This document shows, piece by piece, positions 11,391 through 22,620 of a stretch of 64,000 nucleotides of DNA. Within the stretch, counting starts at the first letter, position 1. Each line of letters starts with the position of its first letter. A model generated the notes under the pieces. That model was given only the letters and a program-made list of their open reading frames with translations, was not told where the DNA came from and ran no database searches. A program made the translations under genes and the position numbers. Source of the stretch: Cheilinus undulatus (lineage: Eukaryota > Chordata > Actinopteri > Labriformes > Labridae); NCBI RefSeq assembly GCF_018320785.1, contig NC_054882.1, forward strand, positions 25,486,719-25,550,718. The letters run 5' to 3'.

Positions 11391-14300
11391 ATGGAGGTGA
11401 CGATGGACCCTATGTTTTTAGCTTGGAGCTATTTCAGGAGGAGAAAACTTCAACAATGTTCCGACATTTGCTCTAAAATACTGCAAGAAAACCCGTACGA
11501 CCAGGTACTGTGCTGTAGTTGGTTGGGCTAGCTTAGCATGCTAGCGATTATCTATTTAGGAAAGCCTGTTCGTTTGCTACCATTAACGCACGGAATGCAT
11601 TTAATCCTGACAAGCCAGGTCGCCGTGGATTATTTAAACATAGGTCAACTAATATTTTATTTGCTCAAATACATAAAAAATTTAGATACACTTGTAGTCA
11701 CTGCTTTGCATGTTATTTTCACACATTTGTTTTTCTTTGCACTCATTCCTTTATTCATTCTTTCTTTCCTCCATTCACCTGTCCCCTCTTTACTTCCCTT
11801 CTCACTAAATCACTGCATGCTATCTTAAGGACTCCTCCTTGCCTATCTCTGAGGTAACTGTGGCTGTTTTTCTTTGCCATCTTCTTTCATGTGGACACTA
11901 CAACACAGTTCCTGTCTGAGTGTGTATGTCTGTAACACGTGCACACCTGGAAAAAACTCGAAACTTTGTTTTTCATAGGCTGCATGGAGCTTGAAAACCC
12001 GTGCACTTACAGAGATGGTCTACATTGATGAAGTTGAGGTAGACCAGGAGGGGATTGCTGAGATGATGCTGGATGAGAGCTCAATTGCTCAAGTTGCACG
12101 TGAGTTTAGACCCCTCTCAATATGAACATCAAAAAATATATAAAAAACAAAATGTGTGTAATTGAAAAACCAAAATCATACAGTTATTCAGGGGCTAATT
12201 TGGTTTAATTAATGTACCCTTATTTTTCTTAAGGACCAGGAACATCACTGAGGCTCCCTGGCACAAGTCAGGGTGGGGGTCCCACACAGGCTGTCAGGTA
12301 CTATAATGTATCATACTGATGACTCTTTTTAAAAGATAAGAAACACTTAACCTTAGTTTTAATTTTCTTAAATCAAGGCCTATGACACAATCAGGACGTC
12401 CAATCACAGGATTTGTAAGACCCGGCACACAGTCGGGGCGTCCTGGGACAATGGAGCAGGCCATCAAGACGCCACGCACTGCAAGCACCGCCCGGCCTGT
12501 TACTAGTGCCTCTGGCAGACATATTCGCATGGGAACAGTGAGTAGATTATTTTGTTTTATTTTATTTGAACATTATTAAAAAGACAATAGTGTGTGATAA
12601 AGTTAAACCATTGTGTATGGTGGTTAGAAGCCCAAAACAGACTTACAAAGACGCCATCTTCTCTGAGAATAACAAGACTTATACAAAGCAGCTAAACAGA
12701 TCAGATGAAAAGAACGACTCCTATATAGAGGTATTTAGTTTATAAGACATAACTGAGAGGCTTCGTAGGACATAAATTAATGCTTTTCTAAGCTGAGGTT
12801 TTATTTGTGCAAATAGAATATTCTCCATAATTGTGAAAGTACCACTTGTAAATTTTATCTTTTTACAATGATATTTGTATATTATTGACCTATGTTTATA
12901 GTAGTGTCCCCTGTATCTAAAGATATAAATGATGTTTGACCAATTATATTTTGTACTCTGTCTTTTCAATAATGCTTCATCTTACTTAGTCTATTTTACT
13001 CTAAAGAAAGCCTAAAAAATCTGTCTGTTGTGACCTTTTCCCTTGTTTCTCCAGGCGTCAATGTTAACCAATCCTGAAGGGCCATTTATAAACCTGTCCA
13101 GACTAAATTTGGCCAAGTATTCCCAAAAGCCAAATTTATCCAGGGTAAGGCAGAGACTATGACTTTCAAAAATTTCTCAAGATCATTGTTCTTTTCTTGC
13201 ATGTTAAGTAACCATAATTTCCCTTCTTAGACTCTTTTTGAGTACATCTTCCATCATGAAAATGATGTGAAAAATGTAAGTGCTGTTAAAAACTGTGCCA
13301 TAACAAATAAATGTTGTGCATGTTTAGCTATTTGGATATTTGGACTAACTTAATCTGTCTTATTCAGGCTTTAGATTTAGCTGCTCTTGCCACTGAGCAT
13401 GCTCAGTTCAGAGACTGGTGGTGGAAAGTTCAGCTGGGAAAATGCTACTACAGGCAAGTAACTCATAAGTGACTGATTTAAGTTTGAATTAAGTAATTAT
13501 AATTTATATGATGAGTTATAATGTCCTTGTCATTGCAGGCTTGGTTTATATCGGGAAGCAGAAAAACAGTTTAGATCAGCACTCAACCAACAAGAGGTGG
13601 TGGACACATACCTCTACCTTGCAAAAGTAAGGATCATCATGGCTTTGCTTCACATTTATCATCTGTAACACATCTGAATATAGTTTATACAAGGCTAGAC
13701 AAGGTTTTGCCTATGGTTTAAAAAATACATGCTATCCCTCAGGTGTATCAACGCCTGGACCAACCAATAACAGCACTCAACCTTTTCAAACAAGGTCTGG
13801 ATCACTTTCCTGGTGAGGTTACCCTTCTAACAGGAATTGCCCGCATACATGAGGTACAGTATGCCATCATGGTCCTGACTTCACCTGACTTCAGAGTCCA
13901 CCCACTTCTTTCTAAAGGTACAAGAAAACCATTTTCATTGCTGATTCTGTGCTATTTTTGCAGGAGATGAACAACATCTCATCAGCCACTGAATACTACA
14001 AAGATGTCCTGAAGCAGGACAACACTCACGTCGAGGCTATAGCCTGTATCGGCAGCAACCACTTTTACACGGATCAGCCTGAGATCGCTCTGCGCTTTTA
14101 CAGGTCAAACAAGCTTTTCTATATAATTTGTGTGATTCATTGTCACAGTTAATGTAATGTGAAGTTATTTTTCATCTGTGACTCAATGCGTTTCTTTCAC
14201 TTCTAGGCGGCTGCTCCAGATGGGGGTGTATAATTGCCAGCTGTACAACAACCTGGGACTGTGCTGCTTCTATGCTCAGCAGTATGATATGACTCTGTCC

Positions 14301-17001
14301 TCCTTTGAAAGGGCTCTGGCTCTGGTGGCCAATGATGAAGAGCAGGCTGATGTCTGGTATAACATCGGACATGTGGCAGTGGTGAGTTAAATCCAGAATA
14401 TCAGCTTACTTAGAATAATGAACATATATTCTCTGTTAGCAAAAATACCTCAGCTTACTTCAAATACAGGAGCATCAATTTGTTCTGTTTTTACAGGGAA
14501 TTGGGGATTTGACTCTGGCCTATCAGTGTTTTAAACTGACTTTGGCTTTTAATAATGACCACGCTGAGGCCTACAACAACCTGGCTGTCCTAGAGCTGCG
14601 CAAAGGCCGCATTGAACAGGTGAAGGCACATCATATATTTATATATATTTCACTTTAGATAATATTCGATTATTTCAGTAACTAATTTCAAACTCAAAGG
14701 TACAATATGTAGAATTTGTCTACATATTTGTATCTCTTCTCATCATCTTTTTAATTGTTTTTACCGAATGATCCCTTCCAGCAGAATTCATCTGTTGTAA
14801 ATTAAAATGCTGTACACAAACTCTAGATAATATTTTGTAATTGCACACAAGTATCTCATGTGGGTAGATGAAATCCAGTTACATGAATGTAGGGGTGTGC
14901 AATAAGTTGCAATTCATAAATAAAAAAATACAGTGCTTAACAAATTTGTTAGACCACCCTAACCCTAACCAAAGTAAGGTTTATGCCACAGCTGTCCTAA
15001 ATTAACAGCATTGGTAATTACCAAAATCATTTGTTATGTTTCTGCAATGGTTAATACACCAATATGCAGACTGATTTACTGATTTACAAAAAAACTGAAA
15101 AAATAGTAAAGCACATTAATATTTCTTGATTAATATGTCAAATTATAGTCATTTACTTGCATTCCTGAACAGAAAAATTAATTTTAGTGGTTGAATGTTA
15201 TGCTTGATTCATTTCTGACTTCTCAGAGAAGCCCAGTGAGCCGGCTCAAATTTGGGTTAATTCAGTTTGAAATTCCTCATTCCTGTTCAAAATGGTAAAA
15301 CGTGGAGAGCTCACTGAAAATGAAAAAGTCCACATTAAAGCACTTCATGATGCTGGATGGTCTTTGACACAAATATGACAGGTGGTCTAATAAATTTGTT
15401 AAGCTCTGTATATACATTAAAAAAATAAAACAAATCTATTTAATGTAAAAAAGAAACCAGATTTCTAATAAGGAAAAAATGTAAGATAAAATAAGAGACT
15501 GCATAAATTTTAACCCCCTTCAAGTCAGCATGTAGCAGATGCACCCTTGGCTGCCATCACAGCACTGAGGCTGCATGTTCCAGGGTTTTACTAAATTTGG
15601 CCGCATTCATTTTACACTACACCTTTGCAAACCTTCCAGGGCTGGCTGCCAAGAAGCATCCCCACAGCATGATGCTGCCACCACTGTGGGGATGGTGTGT
15701 TTGTGGTGCTGTGCAGTGTTTGGTGTTTGCCAAACAGAGCATCTTGTCTGATGGCCAGAAAGCACCATTTTGGTCTCATCAGACCAAAGAACTTTCTTCC
15801 ACTTGACCATGAAGTCTCCAACATGCCTTTTGGTGAACTCTAGTCGAGATTTAATACGTTTTCTTCAACGGTGGCTTTCTCTTTGCCATTCTCCCATAGA
15901 GCTTTGACTGGTGAAGAACACAGGCAACAGTTTTATGCAGAGTCTCTCCCATCTCAGCTGCTGAGGCTTGTAACTCCTTCAGAGTAGTCACAGGTGTCTT
16001 GGTGGCCTCTGTCACTAGTCTCCTTCTTGCACGGTCACTCAGTTTATGAGGACGGCCTGATCTAGGCAGATTTACACATGTGCAATATTCCTTCAATCTC
16101 TTGATGATGGATTTAACTGAACTCCAGCGGATGCTCAGTGCTTTGGAATATTTTTGTAGCGATCCCCTGATTTATACTTTGCAATAACCTTTTATCTGAG
16201 TTGCTTGGAGTGTTCTTTTGTCTTCATGGTGTAATGGTAGCCAGGAATACTGATAAACTAGTGACTGGACCTACCAGGCACAGGTATCTTTTTACCAGTC
16301 ACTTGAGGCACATTCATTACACTCAGGTGTTCCCCATTTCACTAAATGTGGGACTACTAGCACCAATTGGCTGGACCTTTGTTGAATAGGTCAGTCACTT
16401 TAAGGAGGGTTCATATATTTATGCAGTTGCCTATTTTACATTACATTAGATTGTTTAATTGACACTAGCTTGTGGAAATGTCTTTTCACTTCAACAATGA
16501 AGATCTTTATTTTTCAAATAAGCCTAATTATATTGACCATGATTTATTTATAATAAGGTTAAAAAATCCAAGATGGTGAATACTTTCTATAGGCAATGTA
16601 CCATGAAGGATGTTAACCTTGACTAGAACTGAAGAACAAAATGGTAAAATACAATGAGAATCAATACATGTATTTTTTTCCTTTCTTTCAGTCTAAAGCC
16701 TTCCTGCAGACTGCAGAATCACTCTCCCCTCACATGTATGAGCCCCACTACAATCTCTCCATTCTATCTGAAAAGGTAATGTGATGTGATGTAATTCTTC
16801 TGTGCGTGTGAAGAAGTTAAAGAATAAAAGTAAATTTCCATGATGCAGTCTGCTAAAGTTGTTGTTTTTTTGGGCTGTTTTCAGATCGGAGACCTCCAGA
16901 GCAGCTACACTGCTGCACAAAAGTCTGAGGACTCTTTTCCAGAGCACGTCGACACGCAGCAGCTTCTGAGGCAGCTCCGACAGCACTTTGCTGAGCTGTG
17001 A
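11391..17001 (+). CDS. ttc8: TTC8 / BBS8, BBSome subunit (complete, 14 coding exons)
   Basis: Coding exons: 11391-11504, 11979-12099, 12234-12297, 12378-12537, 13055-13144, 13231-13275, 13368-13453, 13539-13626, 13743-13853, 13964-14103, 14207-14381, 14497-14619, 16692-16775, 16885-17001. They join in frame to 505 codons, close to human TTC8. The N-terminus reads MEVTMDPMFLAWSYFRRRKL; next comes a low-complexity RP/RPGT-rich linker (about residues 75-155), then FINLSRLNLAKYSQKP, then tetratricopeptide repeats from about residue 215 to 480 (WWWKVQLGKCYYRLG, YNNLGLCCFYAQQYD, AEAYNNLAVLELRKG), ending RQLRQHFAEL. TTC8 is part of the BBSome coat that carries membrane proteins in cilia; loss causes Bardet-Biedl syndrome and retinal disease in humans. 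Intron 7 (13454-13538) uses a GC donor (AG|GCAAGT); all others are GT-AG. Intron 12 holds two Tc1-type relics. The alternative retinal exon known in mammals was not seen. Confidence 0.97.
14929..15410 (+). mobile_element. Tc1-type deletion derivative (MITE-like) in ttc8 intron 12
   Basis: About 480 bases bounded by TA and by inverted repeats of about 30 bases (TACAGTGCTTAACAAATTTG at the left, mirrored at the right end). Inside, close to the right end, a short frame reads MVKRGELTENEKVHIKALHD, the start of the helix-turn-helix DNA-binding domain of Tc1-like transposases, and then runs into the right inverted repeat. The rest of the transposase is absent. Confidence 0.8.
15412..16600 (-). mobile_element. 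Degenerate Tc1-like transposon, minus strand, in ttc8 intron 12
   Basis: Minus-strand frames include 16096-15851 (LPRSGRPHKLSDRARRRLV, then TLKELQASAAEMG), the second helix-turn-helix and linker of Tc1 transposase, and 15824-15607 (WSSGRKFFGLMRPKWCF, a remnant of the WSDE-type catalytic region). Frames do not join, so the copy is inactive. Ends are not sharply defined; both flanks carry TGCATAAATTT-like words in opposite directions. Confidence 0.8.
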
Positions 17002-17224
17002 GCAGCCGGCCAGCATTCTTAAAAATCAAGGCATAGTCGGAATAGAAAGTTGGCACAGATCAGGGAAACTGCAGTGGTATGTAAAGAAAAATGGTAGACA
17101 GTTGACAAGATAATCAGACATAAAAATCAGTAATTTGGCATAAACGCTCAACTACTGTTTTCACCTAAAGAACGTAGCTATTCCTGATAAACTGGTAACT
17201 TAGTGTACAGAGCTGTATTAAAAT

Positions 17225-17230
17225 AATAAA
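17225..17230 (+). terminator. ttc8: Poly(A) signal of ttc8
   Basis: AATAAA 224 bases after the ttc8 stop codon, the first canonical signal on this strand. Confidence 0.75.
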
Positions 17231-17263
17231 CACTGTTTGTATATTGTTAATTTAAAGATTTTA

Positions 17264-17269
17264 TTTATT
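17264..17269 (-). terminator. Poly(A) signal of lectin gene A
   Basis: AATAAA on the minus strand, about 190 bases past the lectin A stop. It faces the ttc8 signal at 17225-17230, so the two 3' ends meet or overlap. Confidence 0.7.
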
Positions 17270-17454
17270 ACAAAAAAGGAAGTAACTTACATTTTATAGG
17301 TTATTTCAACAATCTGATGTACTTTTTAGCCTGTCATTTTGTAGTCTCAACAAATATAAACAAAAAATAAAAATAATATTTCAGAGTATTTTTATCGAGA
17401 CAGTGTTAATTCTTTGGATCACTTTCCCAAAAATGTATTTATTGAGCACAACCA

Positions 17455-20400
17455 TTAATTGTTAAACCTTGGTGCCATTTCACAAATCCATTTCAGATGG
17501 TGACTGCATGGAGCGTCATTCCAGGAAAAGAAGGGGTTATCTCTTGGATATGTAGCTGCACAGTCCTCATTTCCCTGATTGTTGGGCTCTCCAGTGTTCC
17601 AGAAGCTAAAACGAATAACAGATCACATTTATAATGATACTTTGGGGTAGATATAAGGAATGCTACAGTATTGAACTGTTGGATATAGCATCTACGGTGT
17701 AATACTAGCTTGAGTGTGAGTGTGAGTTTGAGTCCATGAGCTGGGATGAAGAAACCTATCACAGCAAGAAAATATTCAAACCAGTGTTGTAAATTAACAC
17801 CCAACAAGTACCAATTGCAGGTACACTATATGGACAAAAGTATTTGGCCACACCTGTTAATCAGTGAATTCAGGTGTTTCAATCAGACCTGTTGCCACAG
17901 GTGTGGCACCTAGCCATGCAGTCTCCATTTGCAAACATTTGTGATATAAAACGGGTCGTTCTGTAGAGCTACCTGACTTCAAGTGTGGTACTGTGATGGA
18001 TGCCGCTTTGCAATAAGGTAATTTGTGAAATTTCATCCCTACTGAATATTTCAGTGTACTGTAAGTGATATCATTAGAGAGTGGAAGCGTTTAGGAACAA
18101 CAGCCACCAAGCGGAAGACCTCATAAAATCACAGTGGAGCACCGGGAGCGTGTTCTGTGAAGTGACGAATCCTGCCTGGCTGCATTGTGCAAACTAGGAA
18201 ACTTGGTGGAGGAGGGATAATGGTATCGGGCTGTTTTTGAGGTTTAGGGCAAGGTGCCTTTTCTCCAGTGAAGGCCAATCTTAATGTTTTAGCATACCAA
18301 GACATTTTGGACAATGCTATGCTTCCAACTTTGTGGCAACAGTTTGGGGAAAGCCCTTTTCTATTCCAGCGTGACTGTGCCCAAGGACTATAAAGACACA
18401 ATTTGATGAAGACCACCCAGCACCTTGTAGATGAAGTGGAAGGGAGATTGTGAGCCAGGCCTTCTAGTCTAACATCAGTACCTGACCTCTGTGCTCTCAG
18501 GTGGTGGAATACATTTGTCCATATTGTGTACTTGCTAAAGTTAAGGGGAACAGTCATGTCACCTTATTTGGTGAACAGTGCTAATGACTGTCATCTGCTC
18601 AGTCACTTTCTATTCAAACAAATTAATTGTCTTAAAAGAGTTGTGTTACCTGACAGTCAGAGGTGTCCCATCCAGCCATCTCCAATTCCCTTCCTCATCC
18701 ACATCCCTCAGTCCAATCCAAAAACCACTCTGGAACATAGCTTTTTCTTTATTATAAGCCCTAATCAGCTCAGTTAATGCCAGCTAATAATACCAAGGAT
18801 GACACAAAGACAAACAGTCATTTTTTGGGGGGTTGCTTACACCATGCAGAAAAACATATGAAGTGGTAATGAAGAAAAAAAAGGTCAGAAATATTGGTGG
18901 AGTCTTACGTTTTTTTCTCTGCTGTCTATCACTGCCAAGTCGCCTCCTTGCTTCCTGCAGAAGTCTCTTGCGTCCTGCCACGTTCTGCGTATAAGGGTAC
19001 TGGAGAAAGCGAAGTAGTAACACCTTGAGGTTGTGTAAGTCCATCCTGCTGAACAGTGTCTACAGCCCTCCTCTGTTGCCAAAGAAGAAGGAAACATGAT
19101 AATTATGTATGCCTTAAAAACCACAAAGAATCAATAGTCAAAGACAAAATAAAAGGACTCACTAAGCATTGGCAGGTGTGATCTCAATGTTACAACGTCA
19201 GTTTGAAGTTTGTCAGCCTCTTTTTCAGATGTTTTGCATGTTATGCTCTGGTGTTCGAGCTCCCACTTCATAACCTGATGTTCAGAGGTTGCTTTTTCCA
19301 GCTCTTTCTTGGCTTCATCCCTTTTCTGGATGGCAGTGTTGTAAGAAGCATGCAGTTTAGCCAGCTCACTGTTGATGTCCGTGACTAAATGGAACCCATC
19401 AGTAAGTTTATAATCTGTGGGTGTTAAACATGTAGTGTTAATGAAGCAATGCTAACGTCTATACAGTTGATGCACAGTTAATAACAGTTTAATACCTTAA
19501 TTTGTATCTTTCACCTCCTAACTTGGTCATCCCATCAGGATATTTAAGTTCCTCCCTGATATTTCATGTCTTGTATTTCCTGTTTTATTTTGATGATTAC
19601 CTTGTTTTCATTTCAGATCCTCCTGTGTCCCTACATGCCTCTCGCATCTGTGATTACCTGACGTGTGTGTAGCTCTCTATTCTCCCTTGAAGTATTTAGG
19701 CTGCAGCCTGATGCTGCAGTTGTTTAAATTCATTCTTTTCCTCTCATTAATCTACACTCAGTTCCCCATGACGAAGTAAAAAAAGAATTTTAGACGTTTT
19801 TGTTAACCCTCTGGGACCCTTGTGTGCATTTTACGTGCTTTTCTTTTTCGATGATTCGTTGCAGGAATTTTGGTAACATTGTTTCTTTTTGTTTGATCTT
19901 GTTATTTCATGCTCAGCTCAAGAAGTAAGTCTAAAATACACTGTGTACAAGCAGTTGTTACACATGCCAGATTTTTGTTATGATGGCACCATGAAGTGCA
20001 GCTTGTAGAAACATCTCAGCAACAATCAAGAGAAATGGGCTGAACCTGAGCTAAATTTAAAGTGTTGCTGCAAAAAGTTGGAATACTAGTCTTAGATTTC
20101 AACAAAATTTTGAAATATTCATATTAATGTTTTGGCCTTTGTATCTAATGTCACCTCATAATCATCTAATAACTATTTTTGTCAGTGTTGTATTCAAGGA
20201 GAGTTTGATTGATTAGCAGTGACTTACAATAGACCCCAAGGCCGATATCAGCAGCTAGAAGAATGACAGCGAGCACAGCCAGGCTTCCTGTGAGCACTTT
20301 GTAATGATTCAAACTGGATCTAGGTCCCATCATGGACATGGACACTACAGAGAGAAGTGTTAGATCAACATACAGGCCATGCAGACGTGAAAAATGCAGA

Positions 20401-22211
20401 TGTGAAAAAGCATGTTCAGTGTTGATCTTGGCATTGTGTTAAGTTCTATTCACTGTTTTTCTGGTCATTTAACTTTTGATACATTCATCTGACATCTGTG
20501 CAGCACACGTGTTCTGATAATCCAGGTTGTCCTGAAAAAGTCTATAACTTGATTGCACTTAAAGGGTTGAGATTCTACAGTCATTTTCGCATAAAACAAA
20601 GAAGCGGACAACAAATAGCAAAAATTGGCTTTGGGATCCAATGATTAATAGTTAAAAGCTAAAGTGACACTGCTCAGTGTTAAGAAGAGTCCATTTATAC
20701 CTCAAAAAAGAGTCAAATCAATGTTCTGTGGTGTGGACCCAGATAGACAGTGTAAAAGCATCAGTATCAAAGTCACTGTGAAGTGAAATACAAATGTTTC
20801 CTAACACACAAGATATTTTGAAATAAGGCTGCTGTAAATATGTGAAAAGCACTGAGATCAATGTGTGACAGAATTTTTAATTTAGACCATCAGAAAGTTG
20901 TTTACCTCTTTCCTGGCTTGGTTTTATTTGAGCGGGGCAATAGAAACCCATGACATCACAGGTCTTGATGGGAAATTACCCCACTCCCATTACGCTACAA
21001 TGATTTAAAATCACAGATCAGTTCATCTCAGTATATTCTGTCCTTAGCTGACGTCACTGCCTTCACTGAAAGTTAACAGCCAGCTGCTGCTGTGTTTTTG
21101 TTCATTGTGAGGTAAATTTCCCAAATCAATCAGCCACAGCGACCTATGGGTCATTAAAATCATTATAACAGAGAGATTTGTGCCAGAAAACAGTAAATTT
21201 AATCTCCAACTTCTGTCTCTCTGCTCTGGAACAGAGCCAGGCAGCTGTGCTCTAATTACAAACTTTTTTAAACTTTGAGAGGATCGTATTTCTCGAAAGT
21301 GGGTGAGGCTTCGGCTCCTTCAGCAGACACGCCCACACCATCCTGAGCAGACTGCCTCATTTTGATGATTTTGAAGCTTAAATTGATAAACTTAGAGATG
21401 TTTTTCATGACTGAAATTTGGCCTGGTGATGCTCTGTCATACAACAAAGTTAACATACAGAGATTTTTTTTTTCATCACTTTATGGGGACTTTAACCTGG
21501 ACAGTGTTAATTGACCTCACAGATTTTGCAGTGCTTGTTTTTGAGCAACACATGCCTCCATCCAGGGATGCCTCGATTTATTTCAACAAGACAATACCAA
21601 GCCACATTCGACATGAGTTACAACAGCATGGCTTCAAAATAAGATTGTGGGTACTACTACTACTAGCCTGCATGCAATACAGACCTGTCTCCCATTAAAA
21701 ATACAGTCATAGAGTGTTGTCAGGGAGGGTGATGTAACACGGTGGTGAACATGTTACTGTCCCAGTTTTCTTGAACATGTCTCAGGCATAAATATATATA
21801 TATTACAAAAAATATCAGTTCTATCATTAAATATATTGTTTTGGGGGTTGTATTCAATTGGATATGGGTTGAGAATGATTTGCAAATAACCGTATTCTGT
21901 TTATTCACATTTTATAATAATGTATAAGCTATACATTAAAGCTTCAGTAAATACATAAATACAAAGCTTAGATTACAACAAGCGCAGGAACTATTTTGCA
22001 GAATGCATAGAAGCGAGTGTTGTCTTCGACTAAGAGCAGAGAACACAGACATGTAATTATTTCAGCAGTCATAAATTCAGTTATCTACGTTACCTTGTTG
22101 CTTCTCCTGGTTTGAGTCAAGCGTGTTGTCGTCTGCACTGACTTCATCTTGACTAATCAGTCTGTTAAAACCACCACCAAAAGTCCCACTTGAATTTTCT
22201 CTGTCCTCCAT
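17455..22211 (-). CDS. C-type lectin receptor A, type II membrane protein (CD209/NK-receptor-like), complete
   Basis: Minus-strand exons in transcript order: 22211-22094, 20344-20228, 19384-19163, 19072-18909, 18783-18650, 17605-17455; 301 codons in frame with GT-AG borders. Order: 39-residue cytoplasmic tail starting MEDRENSSGTFGGG; one membrane helix at about residues 57-79 (VLTGSLAVLAVILLAADIGL); a charged coiled-coil stalk (about 80-152); and a lectin domain (about 155-300) with the first cysteine motif EGCRHC, WIGL, EPN at 258-260, WND at 280-282 and WICEM near the end. EPN plus WND is the calcium and mannose/GlcNAc-type sugar site of DC-SIGN-like domains, so binding of mannose-type glycans is likely. 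The tail has no ITIM. Gene B starts 0.4 kb upstream. Introns contain Tc1 relics (17822-18530) and a transposon piece (21.5-21.9 kb). The exact orthologue is uncertain. Confidence 0.9.
17822..18530 (+). mobile_element. Tc1-like transposon, internally deleted, in lectin A last intron
   Basis: Inverted ends TACACTATATGGACAAAAGT at the left and a mirrored TTTGTCCATATTGTGTA at the right mark a common fish Tc1-type family. Internal sequence still shows transposase words on the plus strand (GAAGTGACGAATCCTGCCTG, the DE-S region) with many changes. About 710 bases remain of an expected 1.2-1.6 kb. Confidence 0.8.
21480..21910 (+). mobile_element. 3' part of a Tc1/mariner-type transposon
   Basis: Contains CAAGACAATACCAAGCCACA, then CAGACCTGTCTCCCATT (the transposase region around the catalytic aspartate and proline-rich SPDLSPIE-type block), then GTGATGTAACACGGTGGTGA and TTTGCAAATAACCGTATTCT, the usual 3' end of a common fish family. 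The same family's left end lies at 62257-62480. Degenerate and incomplete. The superfamily is assigned from the transposase layout, not from a database. Confidence 0.65.
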
Positions 22212-22567
22212 TTTTACTGCAAAGACTAAGGCAGACTGATGTGTTTGTCCAGGAGAGATTATTTGTTAGGACATTGCCCTGTGTGAGAGCACGAGTGTAA
22301 CATCACAAACACAAAATCCAGATCATTTGTTAAATATTTACAGGGTCGTGAGGCAATTTGGAGAGAAGTTTCAATTCCTGACAACAGTCTGATTTCATTG
22401 TTTATTCAGAGTTAAAAGGTACAGGGTGGGACATCAAACATGTCAAAAAGAGTTTCATAAAAATTTCTGTGGCAAATCTAATTTTGTATATGCTAGAACA
22501 GCACACAGATACCTGTAGTAAACCTCAAACTTTTAAAAAGACAATAACATTGTAGAGCTGTAGCATG

Positions 22568-22573
22568 TTTATT
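22568..22573 (-). terminator. Poly(A) signal of lectin gene B
   Basis: AATAAA on the minus strand, 48 bases after the lectin B stop and only about 360 bases before the start codon of lectin A. Confidence 0.7.
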
Positions 22574-22620
22574 TAAAAGTTTTTGCACATTTGCAGATCA
22601 TTTCTTCAGTTATTGTGATT

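Noticed and set aside
14956-14971. CCCTAACCCTAACC, like a telomere repeat
   Set aside because: Only two units, inside the terminal repeat region of a Tc1-type MITE; not an interstitial telomere.
18129-18557. 142-codon open frame on the minus strand
   Set aside because: Antisense to a Tc1-type relic.
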